From NCBI GenBank assembly GCA_964350265.1, contig CAYGJZ010000008.1, forward strand, positions 16,750-80,749: a stretch of 64,000 bases of DNA, in the 5' to 3' direction. The stretch is from BQJD01 sp964350265. GTDB lineage: Bacteria > Pseudomonadota > Gammaproteobacteria > Arenicellales > CAJQKF01. The position numbers and the translations under genes are program-made. The notes under the pieces were generated by a model. The model did not search any database and was not told the origin of the DNA. It saw nothing but the letters and a program-made list of their open reading frames with translations. The first letter of the stretch is position 1. Every line of letters begins with the position of its first letter. Positions 8,509 to 16,597 of this stretch are shown here, in pieces.

Positions 8509-8536
8509 TGCATTTTAGCCTCGAACAGAAGAGAAT
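8508..8536 (+). promoter_or_regulatory. Candidate promoter for the zapB-like/zapA transcript
   Basis: TTGCAT at 8508-8513 and GAGAAT at 8531-8536 with a 17-bp spacer, about 100 bp before the first start codon. The -35 abuts the 22-bp palindrome. Confidence 0.35.
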
Positions 8537-8637
8537 GCCGCGCGTATACGCCGTGTGATTCCGGGGCCTGGCGCGCCGGCCGCCACGCGGGGAACGCCCC
8601 CATTGCCTGCCTTCGCGCAACTGCCGGACCGTTCACG

Positions 8638-8847
8638 TTGGAACCAGACCTAGACATTCTCGCCGAGCGCGTCGACGAACTGATCGAAACCGTTCACCGG
8701 TTGCGCCGCGACAACCAGAGCCTGAAGGAGCGCGAGCAGGCGCTGAACGCGGAGCGGGACCGGCTCAAGGAAAAGAACCTCGAGGCCAAGCAGCGGCTGG
8801 AATCGATCATCAATCGCCTGCGCCAGTCCGGCGGAGAGTCCTCTTGA
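8638..8847 (+). CDS. Small coiled-coil protein, ZapB-like (TIGR02449 type)
   Basis: 69 residues, almost entirely a coiled coil: heptad-like pattern LAERVDELIETVHRLRRDNQ followed by a long charged helix rich in Glu, Lys and Arg. The TTG at 8638 is used as start because the coiled coil begins right there and no ATG or GTG is suitably placed. It overlaps zapA by 4 bp (TTGA). Small coiled-coil proteins of this type always sit before zapA in pseudomonads and xanthomonads and are thought to help Z-ring organisation like ZapB. The assignment rests on position and coiled-coil character. Confidence 0.8.
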   Translation: MEPDLDILAERVDELIETVHRLRRDNQSLKEREQALNAERDRLKEKNLEAKQRLESIINRLRQSGGESS

Positions 8848-9140
8848 GCGACAAACTCAACTTCAAGGTCAACATCATGGACCGCGACTTCACCGTCGCC
8901 TGCGAAGATGGAGACCAGGACAACCTGCTCGCCGCCGCCGCCTACCTGGACCGGCAGATGCGCGACATCCAGCGTTCCGGCCGGGTCATCGGCCACGAGC
9001 GCTGCGCCATCATGGCGGCGCTGAACATCGCCAACGAACTGCTCCAGGGCCATGTCGCCGCGCCGGCCGCCGAGCCGGGCCGGATCGGCGAGATCGTCTC
9101 GCGCATCGATGCCGCCATCGGCGAGTCGTCCAAGGCCTGA
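8844..9140 (+). CDS. zapA: Cell division protein ZapA
   Basis: 98 residues. ZapA bundles FtsZ filaments at mid-cell. The N-terminal beta region (KLNFKVNIMDRDFTVAC) and the conserved helix YLDRQMRDIQRSGRVIGHE followed by AALNIANELL match the family. The TTG at 8844 is chosen because the first strands of ZapA precede the internal ATG at 8877; starting there would delete the N-terminal strand. It is coupled to the preceding coiled-coil gene. 6S RNA follows 72 bp downstream, as in most Gammaproteobacteria. Confidence 0.92.
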   Translation: MSDKLNFKVNIMDRDFTVACEDGDQDNLLAAAAYLDRQMRDIQRSGRVIGHERCAIMAALNIANELLQGHVAAPAAEPGRIGEIVSRIDAAIGESSKA

Positions 9141-9200
9141 GCACGGCCCGGCGATCGTGGCCGTTTACGAGGTGTCCATGCAGCGGCGAAGGCTTTTCGC

Positions 9201-9206
9201 TAGAAT
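9201..9206 (+). promoter_or_regulatory. -10 element of the 6S RNA promoter
   Basis: TAGAAT, 7 bp before the inferred 6S RNA 5' end. A -35 is not obvious, and 6S RNA in other species is often read from more than one promoter. Confidence 0.5.
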
Positions 9207-9212
9207 ACCCCC

Positions 9213-9395
9213 GCGCCGCCTGTTGTGTTCGAGCAGGTCCAAATCCCTTAGAACCTAGAATACCCACGGGGAAACCCTGGTAAGCGTGCTGTGAGCACGT
9301 CCGCCTTGCGCGGAAAGCCTGATGCGCGCTTTCGGGTTCCCACTTGAACCATTTGGTTCAAGGTACCGGATCGGTACGGCACATACGGGCGGCGT
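9213..9395 (+). ncRNA. ssrS: 6S RNA (SsrS)
   Basis: About 183 nt between zapA and the 5-formyl-THF cyclo-ligase gene, the standard location. 6S RNA mimics an open promoter and sequesters sigma-70 RNA polymerase in stationary phase. The hairpin with TTGAACC and GGTTCAAGG arms (about 9343-9363) matches the highly conserved apical part of E. coli 6S RNA. The outer ends can pair (CGCCGCC near 9214-9220 with GGCGGCG near 9388-9394) to form the closing stem, with the large central bubble between. Exact ends are inferred from this stem and from the -10 at 9201. Confidence 0.9.
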
Positions 9396-9419
9396 CCACC
9401 CACGATTTCATTCAGCCAC

Positions 9420-10070
9420 GTGAACGACCCGTCGCCAATCAATGCATCGAGCAAGGTCGAACTGCGACGGGCGCTGCGCGCGCGTCGCCGCGACCTTGAT
9501 GCCGCTCGCCAGCGTATCGCGGCGAGGCGGCTGGCGCGCCGGCTGGCCCTGCTCGGGCTGTTCGGCCCGCGTCGTCACGTCGCCTTCTACCTGTCCAACG
9601 ACGGCGAGATCGATCCCGGCGAGGCGATGCGCCTGGCCGCTGCCGCCGGCACCTGCTGCTACCTGCCGGTGGTGCCGCCGAAGGGCGCGCGGGTGCTGCG
9701 CTTCGCGCCGGTGCATGCCGACAGCCGCTTTCGCCCGAACCGGTTCGGCATTCCCGAGCCGGTGGTCGAGCCGGGGGCATTGCGCCATGCGGCGCAGCTG
9801 GACACGGTGCTGCTGCCGCTGGTCGGCTTCGATGCCGTCGGCAACCGCCTGGGCATGGGCGGTGGCTTCTACGATGCCACGCTCGCGGCACGTGCCGCCA
9901 GACGCCACTTCCGGCGTCCCCGCGTGCTCGGCCTCGCCCATCAATGCCAGCAGGTCCCTGCCATCGATGCCGAGCCCTGGGACATTCCCCTCGACGGCAT
10001 CGCCACCGACCGGTCGCTGTTGGTGTTCGGCGGGTCATCCGCCGCAACCGCCAGCCAGGTCGTGTCCTAG
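9420..10070 (+). CDS. ygfA: 5-formyltetrahydrofolate cyclo-ligase
   Basis: 216 residues. Converts 5-formyl-THF to 5,10-methenyl-THF with ATP. It shows the N-terminal substrate region (ELRRALRARRRDLD), the middle YLPVVPP and the C-terminal signature LVGFDAVGNRLGMGGGFYD, whose glycine-rich loop binds ATP phosphate. The GTG at 9420 is the start that gives the usual length; no ATG lies near. In many Gammaproteobacteria this gene is cotranscribed with 6S RNA. Confidence 0.93.
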   Translation: MNDPSPINASSKVELRRALRARRRDLDAARQRIAARRLARRLALLGLFGPRRHVAFYLSNDGEIDPGEAMRLAAAAGTCCYLPVVPPKGARVLRFAPVHADSRFRPNRFGIPEPVVEPGALRHAAQLDTVLLPLVGFDAVGNRLGMGGGFYDATLAARAARRHFRRPRVLGLAHQCQQVPAIDAEPWDIPLDGIATDRSLLVFGGSSAATASQVVS

Positions 10071-10082
10071 GAGTTCCACGCC

Positions 10083-10892
10083 ATGTTGATCCTGTTCGTC
10101 GGCGATGTCATCGCCAAGGGCGGCCGCCGCGCCCTCGCCACCGCCCTGCAGGAGCTGGAGGGGGAGTACGACATCGACCTGGTGGTGGTCAACGCCGAGA
10201 ATTCGGCCGGCGGCTTCGGCGTGACCCGGGGCGTTGCCGACGAGTTCTTCGCCATGGGCGCGCAGGTGCTGACCACCGGCAACCACGCCTGGGACAAGCG
10301 CGAGGCGCTGGATTTCATCGAGGAAGAGCCGCGCCTGCTGCGCCCGCACAACTACCCGCCCGGCACCCCGGGCAGCGGCTGGACCATTGCCACCGCGCGA
10401 AACGGCGAGCCGGTGGGTGTGCTCAACACCATGGGCCGGGTCTTCATGCACCCGGACCTGGACTGCCCGTTCCGCTGCGCCGACGAGGTGCTGGCGGCCA
10501 AGCCGGCCTCGGTGAAGGTGGTGCTGGTGGACTTCCACGCCGAGGCCAGCAGCGAGAAGGTGGCCATGGGCTGGCATCTCGACGGCCGCGCCAGCGCGGT
10601 GGTCGGCACCCATACCCACGTGCCCACCGCCGACGAGCGACTGCTGCCCGGCGGCACCGCCTTCATCTCCGATGTCGGCATGACCGGCAGCTACGATTCG
10701 GTGATCGGCATGAAGACCGAAGAATCCCTGACCCGCTTCGTCACCAAGCTGCCGCAGCGGCTGGAGCCCGCCGCCGGGCCGGCCACCGTCTGCGCGGTGC
10801 TGATCGATGTCGACGAGCGCACCGGCCGCGCCCGCGGCATTCGTCGCCTGCGCCGAGGCCACGCCATCGACACGGGTACCCTGGAACCTTGA
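10083..10892 (+). CDS. YmdB-type metallophosphoesterase (TIGR00282 family)
   Basis: 269 residues. Dinuclear-metal phosphoesterase; the characterised relative YmdB from Bacillus hydrolyses 2',3'-cyclic nucleotides. Ligand motifs are visible: FVGDV at the N-terminus, VVNAENSAGGFG, TTGNHAWD, and near the C-terminus VVGTHTHVPTAD followed by SDVGMTGSYDSVIG. It begins 12 bp after the cyclo-ligase stop with a GGAG-like site (AGGAG at 10069-10073), so it is likely in the same operon. The function in Gammaproteobacteria is not settled. Confidence 0.9.
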   Translation: MLILFVGDVIAKGGRRALATALQELEGEYDIDLVVVNAENSAGGFGVTRGVADEFFAMGAQVLTTGNHAWDKREALDFIEEEPRLLRPHNYPPGTPGSGWTIATARNGEPVGVLNTMGRVFMHPDLDCPFRCADEVLAAKPASVKVVLVDFHAEASSEKVAMGWHLDGRASAVVGTHTHVPTADERLLPGGTAFISDVGMTGSYDSVIGMKTEESLTRFVTKLPQRLEPAAGPATVCAVLIDVDERTGRARGIRRLRRGHAIDTGTLEP

Positions 10893-10908
10893 GAGCACGA
10901 ACGCAACG

Positions 10909-11397
10909 ATGAGCAACGAACGCCGCTACTGGCTGATGAAGAGCGAGCCGGACGCCTTTTCCATCGACGATCTTGCCGCCCAGCCGGGCCGCCGTGATCA
11001 CTGGGACGGTATCCGCAACTACCAGGCGCGCAACTACATGCGCGACGAGATGAACAAGGGCGACCTGGTGCTCTTCTACCACTCCAACTGCGACCAGCCG
11101 GGCATCGTCGGCATCGCCGAGGTGGTCAGCGAAGCCTATCCCGATCACACCGCCTTCGACCCGACCTCGAAGTACCACGACCCGAAGAGCGACCCGGACA
11201 ACCCGCGCTGGCTGATGGTGGACATCCGCTATCGCCGCAAGCTGAAGCGACCGGTCTCCCTGGCCGAGCTGAAGGCCGACCCGGAACTGTCCTCCATGCG
11301 GGTCTGCCAGAAGGGCAGCCGGCTGTCCATCACCCCGGTCACTGCCGCGGAATGGTCCGCCGTGCTGGCCTTCTCCGGCACCCCGGAGCCGAGGTAG
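10909..11397 (+). CDS. EVE-domain protein
   Basis: 162 residues, single EVE (PUA-like) domain. RRYWLMKSEPDAFSIDDL, WDGIRNYQARNYMRDEMNKGD and LVLFYHSN are the characteristic first half. EVE domains bind modified bases in DNA or RNA; the bacterial single-domain proteins are of unclear role. The ATG at 10909 matches the family N-terminus exactly; a longer frame upstream is not conserved-looking. It lies 16 bp after the phosphoesterase gene and 8 bp before the cyclophilin gene. Confidence 0.92.
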   Translation: MSNERRYWLMKSEPDAFSIDDLAAQPGRRDHWDGIRNYQARNYMRDEMNKGDLVLFYHSNCDQPGIVGIAEVVSEAYPDHTAFDPTSKYHDPKSDPDNPRWLMVDIRYRRKLKRPVSLAELKADPELSSMRVCQKGSRLSITPVTAAEWSAVLAFSGTPEPR

Positions 11398-11405
11398 TCG
11401 ATCAC

Positions 11406-12002
11406 ATGATGCTTGCAGCAAGACGTTTTTTCCTGGCCTTCATGGTCTTTTTCACCACGGTTTCGGCCGCCCCCGGCGCCGAGTCCACCACGAGGAATGC
11501 GAACATGGTCAAGTTCACTACCAGCATGGGGGAACTCCTCATCGAGCTGTATCCCGACGAGGCGCCGATTTCGGTGGACAACTTCGTCAAGTACGTGGAA
11601 AGCGGTTTCTACGACGGCACCATCTTTCATCGTGTCATCCCCGGCTTCGTCGTCCAGGGTGGCGGCATGCTGCCGGGCATGCAGCAGAAGTCCACCGGCA
11701 AGGGGATCAAGAACGAGGCCGACAACGGCCTGAACAACCTCGCCGGCACGTTGTCGATGGCGCGCACCAACGATCCCGACTCGGCCACCTCGCAGTTCTT
11801 CATCAACCTGAAGAACAACGACTTCCTCGACCACCGCAGCAAGACCCCGCAGGGCTGGGGCTACGCGGTGTTCGGCAAGGTGGTCGAGGGCATGGACGTG
11901 GTCGACAAGATGGCCGGCGTGAAGACCACCACCTTCGGTCCCTACGGAGATGTCCCGGTGGAGGACATCGTGGTGATCAAGGCCGAAGTGGTGGCCGAGT
12001 AG
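11406..12002 (+). CDS. ppiA: Cyclophilin-type peptidyl-prolyl isomerase with signal peptide
   Basis: 198 residues from the ATG at 11406. Residues 1-22 look like a Sec signal (ARRFFLAFMVFFTTVSA, cleavage after VSA), which would place it in the periplasm like PpiA. The cyclophilin fold (about 33-198) keeps the active-site residues: the Arg of FHRVIPGFVVQGGG and the SATSQFFINL motif. A second ATG at 11505 begins the cyclophilin domain precisely (MVKFTTSMGELLIELY) and has its own GAGGA site 8 bp upstream, so a cytoplasmic form without the signal is also possible. It could therefore equally be called PpiB-like. HrpA follows 12 bp downstream. Confidence 0.9.
   Translation: MMLAARRFFLAFMVFFTTVSAAPGAESTTRNANMVKFTTSMGELLIELYPDEAPISVDNFVKYVESGFYDGTIFHRVIPGFVVQGGGMLPGMQQKSTGKGIKNEADNGLNNLAGTLSMARTNDPDSATSQFFINLKNNDFLDHRSKTPQGWGYAVFGKVVEGMDVVDKMAGVKTTTFGPYGDVPVEDIVVIKAEVVAE
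11492..11496 (+). promoter_or_regulatory. Internal ribosome binding site in the cyclophilin gene
   Basis: GAGGA 8 bp upstream of the in-frame ATG at 11505. It is better spaced than the site serving the signal-peptide start (GAGG at 11391-11394, 11 bp from the ATG at 11406). It could produce a leaderless, cytoplasmic enzyme. Confidence 0.4.
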
Positions 12003-12014
12003 ACCCGACCCGCG

Positions 12015-15000
12015 GTGGCTGCGAAGGCAACGGGCGGCAATCGCCCGGCCCGCGCTGCCGGCCGGCGGCGCCGGCGCGGTGGACACGGCTCGCCGGTGAT
12101 CCGCCCGGCGGGGCCGCTGCCGGCGGTGCCGCCGGCGCCGGAGTTGCCGATCACCGCGCATGCCGCGCAGATCGCCGACGCCCTGCGTGATCACCCGGTG
12201 GTGGTGGTGGCCGGGGAGACCGGTTCGGGCAAGAGCACCCAGCTGCCCCGCATCTGCCTGCCGCGCTGCCTCGCCCACGACGGTCTCGTCGCCCATACCC
12301 AGCCGCGTCGCATCGCCGCCCGCGAGGTGGCGGCGCGGGTGGCCAGCGAGATGGGCAGCCGGCTCGGCGAACTGGTCGGGTACAAGGTGCGCTTCGGTGA
12401 ACGCACCTCGGCGGACACCCGGGTCAAGGTGCTGACCGACGGCATGCTGCTGGCGGAGATGGTGCATGACCGTGACCTGTCCGCCTACCACACCATCATC
12501 GTCGACGAGGCCCACGAGCGCTCGATCAACATCGACTTCCTGCTCGGCTGCCTGAAACGCCTGCTGCGACGGCGGCCGTCGCTGCGCGTGGTGGTGACCT
12601 CGGCCACCATCGACACCGCGCGCTTCGCCGAGCATTTCGGCCACTGCCCCGTGGTCGAGGTGTCCGGTCGCAGCTACCCGGTGGAGGTGCTGTACCGTCC
12701 GCGCCAGGCCGACGAGGGCGACGACGAATCCCTCGACGCCGCCATCGCCCGCGGCGTCGGAGAGCTGTGGCAGCGCGGTCCGGGCGACGTGCTGGTCTTC
12801 CTGCCCGGCGAGCGCGAGATCCGCGAAGCCAGCGCCTACCTCTCCCGTCGTCTCGGCGAGGGCGTGGAACTGCTGCCGCTGTATGCGCGGCTGTCGCCGG
12901 CCGACCAGAAACGCATCTTCCGTCCGTCCAGCGGCCGCCGGGTGGTGCTCTCCACCAACGTTGCCGAGACCTCGCTGACGGTGCCCGGGGTGCGCTATGT
13001 CATCGACAGCGGGCTGGCCCGGGTCAGCCGCTACTCGGCCACGGCGAAGATCCAGCGGCTGCCGGTGGAGAAGATCTCCCGCGCCGCCGCCGACCAGCGT
13101 AAGGGCCGTTGCGGGCGGGTGGCCAGCGGCGTGTGCATCCGCCTCTACGACGAGGAGGACTTCGCCGCCCGTCCCGAGTACACCGACCCGGAAATCGCGC
13201 GCACCTCGCTGGCCTCGGTGGTGCTGACGATGAAGTCGCTGCGACTCGGCGAGGTGGCCGACTTTCCCTTCATCGACCCGCCGGACCGCCGCCAGGTGCG
13301 CGCCGCGCTGCGCACCCTCGACGAGCTCGGCGCCCTCGACGCGGCCGGCGGCCTGACCCGGGTGGGCCGGGAGCTGGCGGCGCTGCCGGTGGAGCCCAGG
13401 GTGGGGCGCATGCTGGTGGAAGGCGTGCACCGTGGCTGCCTGGCCGAGATGCTGGTGCTGGCGGCGCGACTGTCGGTGCCCGATCCCCGGGTGACGCCTG
13501 CCGAGGAACTGGACAAGGCCCGGCGCCACCACCTCGAGGTGCCGCAGGCGGACTCGGACATCACGGCCGCGCTGGCGCTGTTCCGCGACTACGAAGCGGT
13601 GCGCGGCTCGTCCTCGCGACGGGCGCTGGAACGCTGGTGCCGGGACCACTACCTGGCGCCGTTCCGGATGCGCGAGTGGGCCGACCTCGCCGAGCAGCTC
13701 GAGGCCCTGGTGCGCGATGCCCGGGGTGCGAAGAACACCGAGCCGGCCTCGGCGGAGGCGGTGGCCATCGGCTTCCTGGCCGGCCACCTGTCGCAGGTCG
13801 CCATGCTCGGCGACGACGGCCGCTGGCGTGGCACCGGCAACAAGGTCATTCACATTCACCCCTCGTCGCGCAGTTTCCGCGCCAAGCCGAAATTCCTGGT
13901 GGCGGCGGAACTGGTGGACAGCGGCAAGCTCTATGCCCGCCAGGTGCTGCCGGTGAAGCCGCGCTGGATCGAGCAGGCGGCGGGGGACCGCATCGAGCTG
14001 CGTCACGACGAGCCGTGGTGGGACGCACGCAGCGGCCAGGTCATGGCGCTGCGCAGCGGGCGCCTGTTCGGCCTCACCCTGTACCGCGGCCGGCGGGTGC
14101 CGCTGGAGCGGGTCGACCCGGTGACCAGCCGCGTGGTCTTCATCCACCAGGCCCTGGTCAGCGGCGAGATGGGCGAGCACTTCGACTTCGCGCGCGCCAA
14201 CCGGGCCCTGCTGGACGAGGCCGAGGCGGCCCGCCAGAAACTGCGCCAGCCCTTCGCCATGGTGGACGACGACGACCTGTTCGACTTCTTCGACCGGCAA
14301 CTGCCCGCGCGGGTGACCGGGCGCCCGGCGCTGGCCCGCTGGCTGAAGCAGGAGCCCGCTGCCGCCCGTGCCCTGTGCCTGCCCCGCGAACGGGTGCTGC
14401 CGGCGGAAGCCGCCGACCACCGGCGCAGCTTCCCGGAAACGGTCACCGTCGGCGCCACCGCGCTGCCGGTGCGCTATCGCCATGCACCGGGGGAGGCGGT
14501 CGATGGTGTCAGCGTGTCGGTGCCCCTGCCGATGCTCAACCAGTTCGACGCGGATGCCTGCGCGCGGCAGATTCCCGGCCACCTCGCCGAGTACGTCGAG
14601 GCCCTGCTGCGCACCCTGCCGAAGTCGTCGCGCCGTCGGCTGCAGCCACTGGCGGCCCGCGCCCGTGTCCTTGCCGCGATGGTGGAGAAGGCCAGCGGTG
14701 CGCTGCCCGAGGCGCTGGCGGCAACCCTGCGCGCCGATCCGGGCATCGAGGTCTCGGCGCGGGACTTCGATCCTGCCCGGGTGCCCGAGCACCTGCGTCT
14801 GCACCTGGTGGTGGTGGACCAGCAGCGCGAGGTGATCGACACCGGCCGCGACGCCGAGGCGCTGCGGCAACGACACGGCGGTGCCGCCCGCGCCGCCTTT
14901 TCCGATGCCGCCGCCGACGGCTATCCGCGCACCGGCCTGCTGCGCTGGGATTTCGGTGACCTGCCCGAAGCGGTTTCGGTGCGTGGCTACGGCACCCGGG

Positions 15001-15770
15001 TGAAGGCCTTTCCGGCGCTGGTCGACCGGGAAACCCACGTCGACCTGGTCCTCGAGGACGAGGCCACCTGCGCGGCCAGGCGCCACCGTCGCGGCGTGTC
15101 GCGGCTGGCCGCCCTGGCCTGGCGACGCCGGTTCCGCGACCTGTTGGCCCACCCGGACCTGAAGCAGGCGGTGCTGCGCTATGCCGGCCTGTACCCGGGC
15201 GCCAGCCTGGCCGATGCCTACCGCGACGCGGTGGTGGAAGCGGCCGCCGGCTTCCAGGCCGACCCGCCGCGTCGCCAGGCAGACTTCCTGGCCCGGCTGG
15301 CCGAGGCCGAGCAGCGCCTCGGCGGCGAGGCCGCGCGGGTCGCCGGGGTGGTCGAGCAGGCGGTGTCGGCGGCCTTCACCGCCCGCCGGGCACTGCCCGG
15401 CATTGCCGACGCCGCCCTGCGCGAACAGCTCGATGGCCGCATCGATGCCCTGGTCGGGCCGGGGTTTCCCAGTCGTCACCCGGCCGACTGGCTCGACCAC
15501 CTGCCGCGCTTCGCCAAGGCCCTGGCCATCCGCGTGGAGCGGCTGGCCGGCCAGGGCGACCGCGAGGCCGAGCAACGGGCCAAGCTGGCGCCCTTCGAGC
15601 AGCGCCTGGCCGGCTGGCCCGGCGACGACGAGACGACCTGGCGCTACCGCTACCTGCTCGAGGAATACCATGTCTCGCTGTTCGCCCAGGTGCTGAAGAC
15701 GGCGAGACCGGTGTCGCCGAAGCGACTGGAGCAGGCCTGGCGGGACGTGCTCGCGGCGGCCCGGGAATAG
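12015..15770 (+). CDS. hrpA: ATP-dependent RNA helicase HrpA
   Basis: 1251 residues, DEAH-box helicase; E. coli HrpA (about 1300) resolves stalled or collided ribosomes. The RecA-like core carries Walker A GETGSGKST (67-75), DEAH (164-167), VVTSATID, STNVAETSLT and ADQRKGRCGR. Winged-helix/HA2 and OB-fold regions follow, then the long C-terminal HrpA-specific domain. The GTG at 12015 precedes a basic, low-complexity N-terminus (RRRRRGGHG), so the true start could be slightly downstream; the helicase core begins near residue 45. The next gene starts 4 bp after its stop. Confidence 0.95.
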   Translation: MAAKATGGNRPARAAGRRRRRGGHGSPVIRPAGPLPAVPPAPELPITAHAAQIADALRDHPVVVVAGETGSGKSTQLPRICLPRCLAHDGLVAHTQPRRIAAREVAARVASEMGSRLGELVGYKVRFGERTSADTRVKVLTDGMLLAEMVHDRDLSAYHTIIVDEAHERSINIDFLLGCLKRLLRRRPSLRVVVTSATIDTARFAEHFGHCPVVEVSGRSYPVEVLYRPRQADEGDDESLDAAIARGVGELWQRGPGDVLVFLPGEREIREASAYLSRRLGEGVELLPLYARLSPADQKRIFRPSSGRRVVLSTNVAETSLTVPGVRYVIDSGLARVSRYSATAKIQRLPVEKISRAAADQRKGRCGRVASGVCIRLYDEEDFAARPEYTDPEIARTSLASVVLTMKSLRLGEVADFPFIDPPDRRQVRAALRTLDELGALDAAGGLTRVGRELAALPVEPRVGRMLVEGVHRGCLAEMLVLAARLSVPDPRVTPAEELDKARRHHLEVPQADSDITAALALFRDYEAVRGSSSRRALERWCRDHYLAPFRMREWADLAEQLEALVRDARGAKNTEPASAEAVAIGFLAGHLSQVAMLGDDGRWRGTGNKVIHIHPSSRSFRAKPKFLVAAELVDSGKLYARQVLPVKPRWIEQAAGDRIELRHDEPWWDARSGQVMALRSGRLFGLTLYRGRRVPLERVDPVTSRVVFIHQALVSGEMGEHFDFARANRALLDEAEAARQKLRQPFAMVDDDDLFDFFDRQLPARVTGRPALARWLKQEPAAARALCLPRERVLPAEAADHRRSFPETVTVGATALPVRYRHAPGEAVDGVSVSVPLPMLNQFDADACARQIPGHLAEYVEALLRTLPKSSRRRLQPLAARARVLAAMVEKASGALPEALAATLRADPGIEVSARDFDPARVPEHLRLHLVVVDQQREVIDTGRDAEALRQRHGGAARAAFSDAAADGYPRTGLLRWDFGDLPEAVSVRGYGTRVKAFPALVDRETHVDLVLEDEATCAARRHRRGVSRLAALAWRRRFRDLLAHPDLKQAVLRYAGLYPGASLADAYRDAVVEAAAGFQADPPRRQADFLARLAEAEQRLGGEAARVAGVVEQAVSAAFTARRALPGIADAALREQLDGRIDALVGPGFPSRHPADWLDHLPRFAKALAIRVERLAGQGDREAEQRAKLAPFEQRLAGWPGDDETTWRYRYLLEEYHVSLFAQVLKTARPVSPKRLEQAWRDVLAAARE

Positions 15771-15774
15771 GGCC

Positions 15775-16593
15775 ATGTGGATCGTGCTCTCCAAGGTGCT
15801 GCCGGTGCTGGTCTACCCGCTGACCCTGTTCCTGCTGCTGGCGGCGCTGGCCGCGCTGCTGCGCCTGGCTGGCCGGCCGCGCGGCGCCGGCTGGTGTCTC
15901 GGCCTGGCGCTGGTGGTGCTGCTGGTGGGCTCGAATCCCTACCTGGCGAGCCGTTTCCGCGCCGGCCTGGAGGGCGGGTACACGCCCTTCGCGGCGGCCG
16001 ATGCGCCGCGCGCCGACGCCGTGGTGCTGCTCGGCGGGGCGCTGCACCTGCCGGTGCCGCCACGACCCACCGCGGAACTGTCCGACGCCGCCGACCGCGT
16101 GCTCTACGCGGCCCGGCTGTACCGCGCCGGGCGCGCCGGGCGTGTCATCGTCTCCGGTGGCAACGTCTTCGAGCAGGGCGGGGGGCTGCGCGGCGAGTCC
16201 TGGTACCTGGCCGAGCTGCTGCGCGAGTGGGGCGTGCCCCCGGCCGCCATCGTGATCGAGGAGACGAGCCGGAATACCCGGGAAAACGCCCTGGAAACCC
16301 GGAAAATCCTTGAACGTGAACGCCTGGGAACTATACTGCTGGTGACCTCGGCAATGCACATGCCGCGGGCCCTGGCGACCTTCCGCGGGGCCGGCGTCGA
16401 TGCCGTCGCGCTGCCGGTGGACTATACCGTCGGCGCGCTGCGCCGGCCGCTGATCCTCGACCTGCTGCCGTCCGCTGGCGCCCTGCAGGCCAATGAACAA
16501 ACCCTCCGGGAATACCTCGGCATCCTGGTCTACGGCCTGCGTGGCTGGCTGGCCAGGACGTCGCGGGCGGCCCCGGAACTGACCAACCACTGA
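15775..16593 (+). CDS. elyC: ElyC/SanA/YdcF-family (DUF218) envelope protein
   Basis: 272 residues. Two N-terminal membrane helices (about 7-30 and 40-57) are followed by a DUF218 domain with ADAVVLLGGAL, RVIVSGGN and EETSRNTRENA. That architecture is typical of ElyC, which affects lipid-carrier-dependent envelope polymer assembly in E. coli. It follows hrpA by 4 bp and precedes the glycan locus by 4 bp, so it could belong functionally with the glycan genes. The enzymatic activity of the domain is unknown. Confidence 0.85.
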   Translation: MWIVLSKVLPVLVYPLTLFLLLAALAALLRLAGRPRGAGWCLGLALVVLLVGSNPYLASRFRAGLEGGYTPFAAADAPRADAVVLLGGALHLPVPPRPTAELSDAADRVLYAARLYRAGRAGRVIVSGGNVFEQGGGLRGESWYLAELLREWGVPPAAIVIEETSRNTRENALETRKILERERLGTILLVTSAMHMPRALATFRGAGVDAVALPVDYTVGALRRPLILDLLPSAGALQANEQTLREYLGILVYGLRGWLARTSRAAPELTNH

Positions 16594-16597
16594 TGTC

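Noticed and set aside
11229..15794. 1,521-codon minus-strand open frame opposite hrpA
   Set aside because: Shadow of the high third-position GC of hrpA; no start context, no motif.
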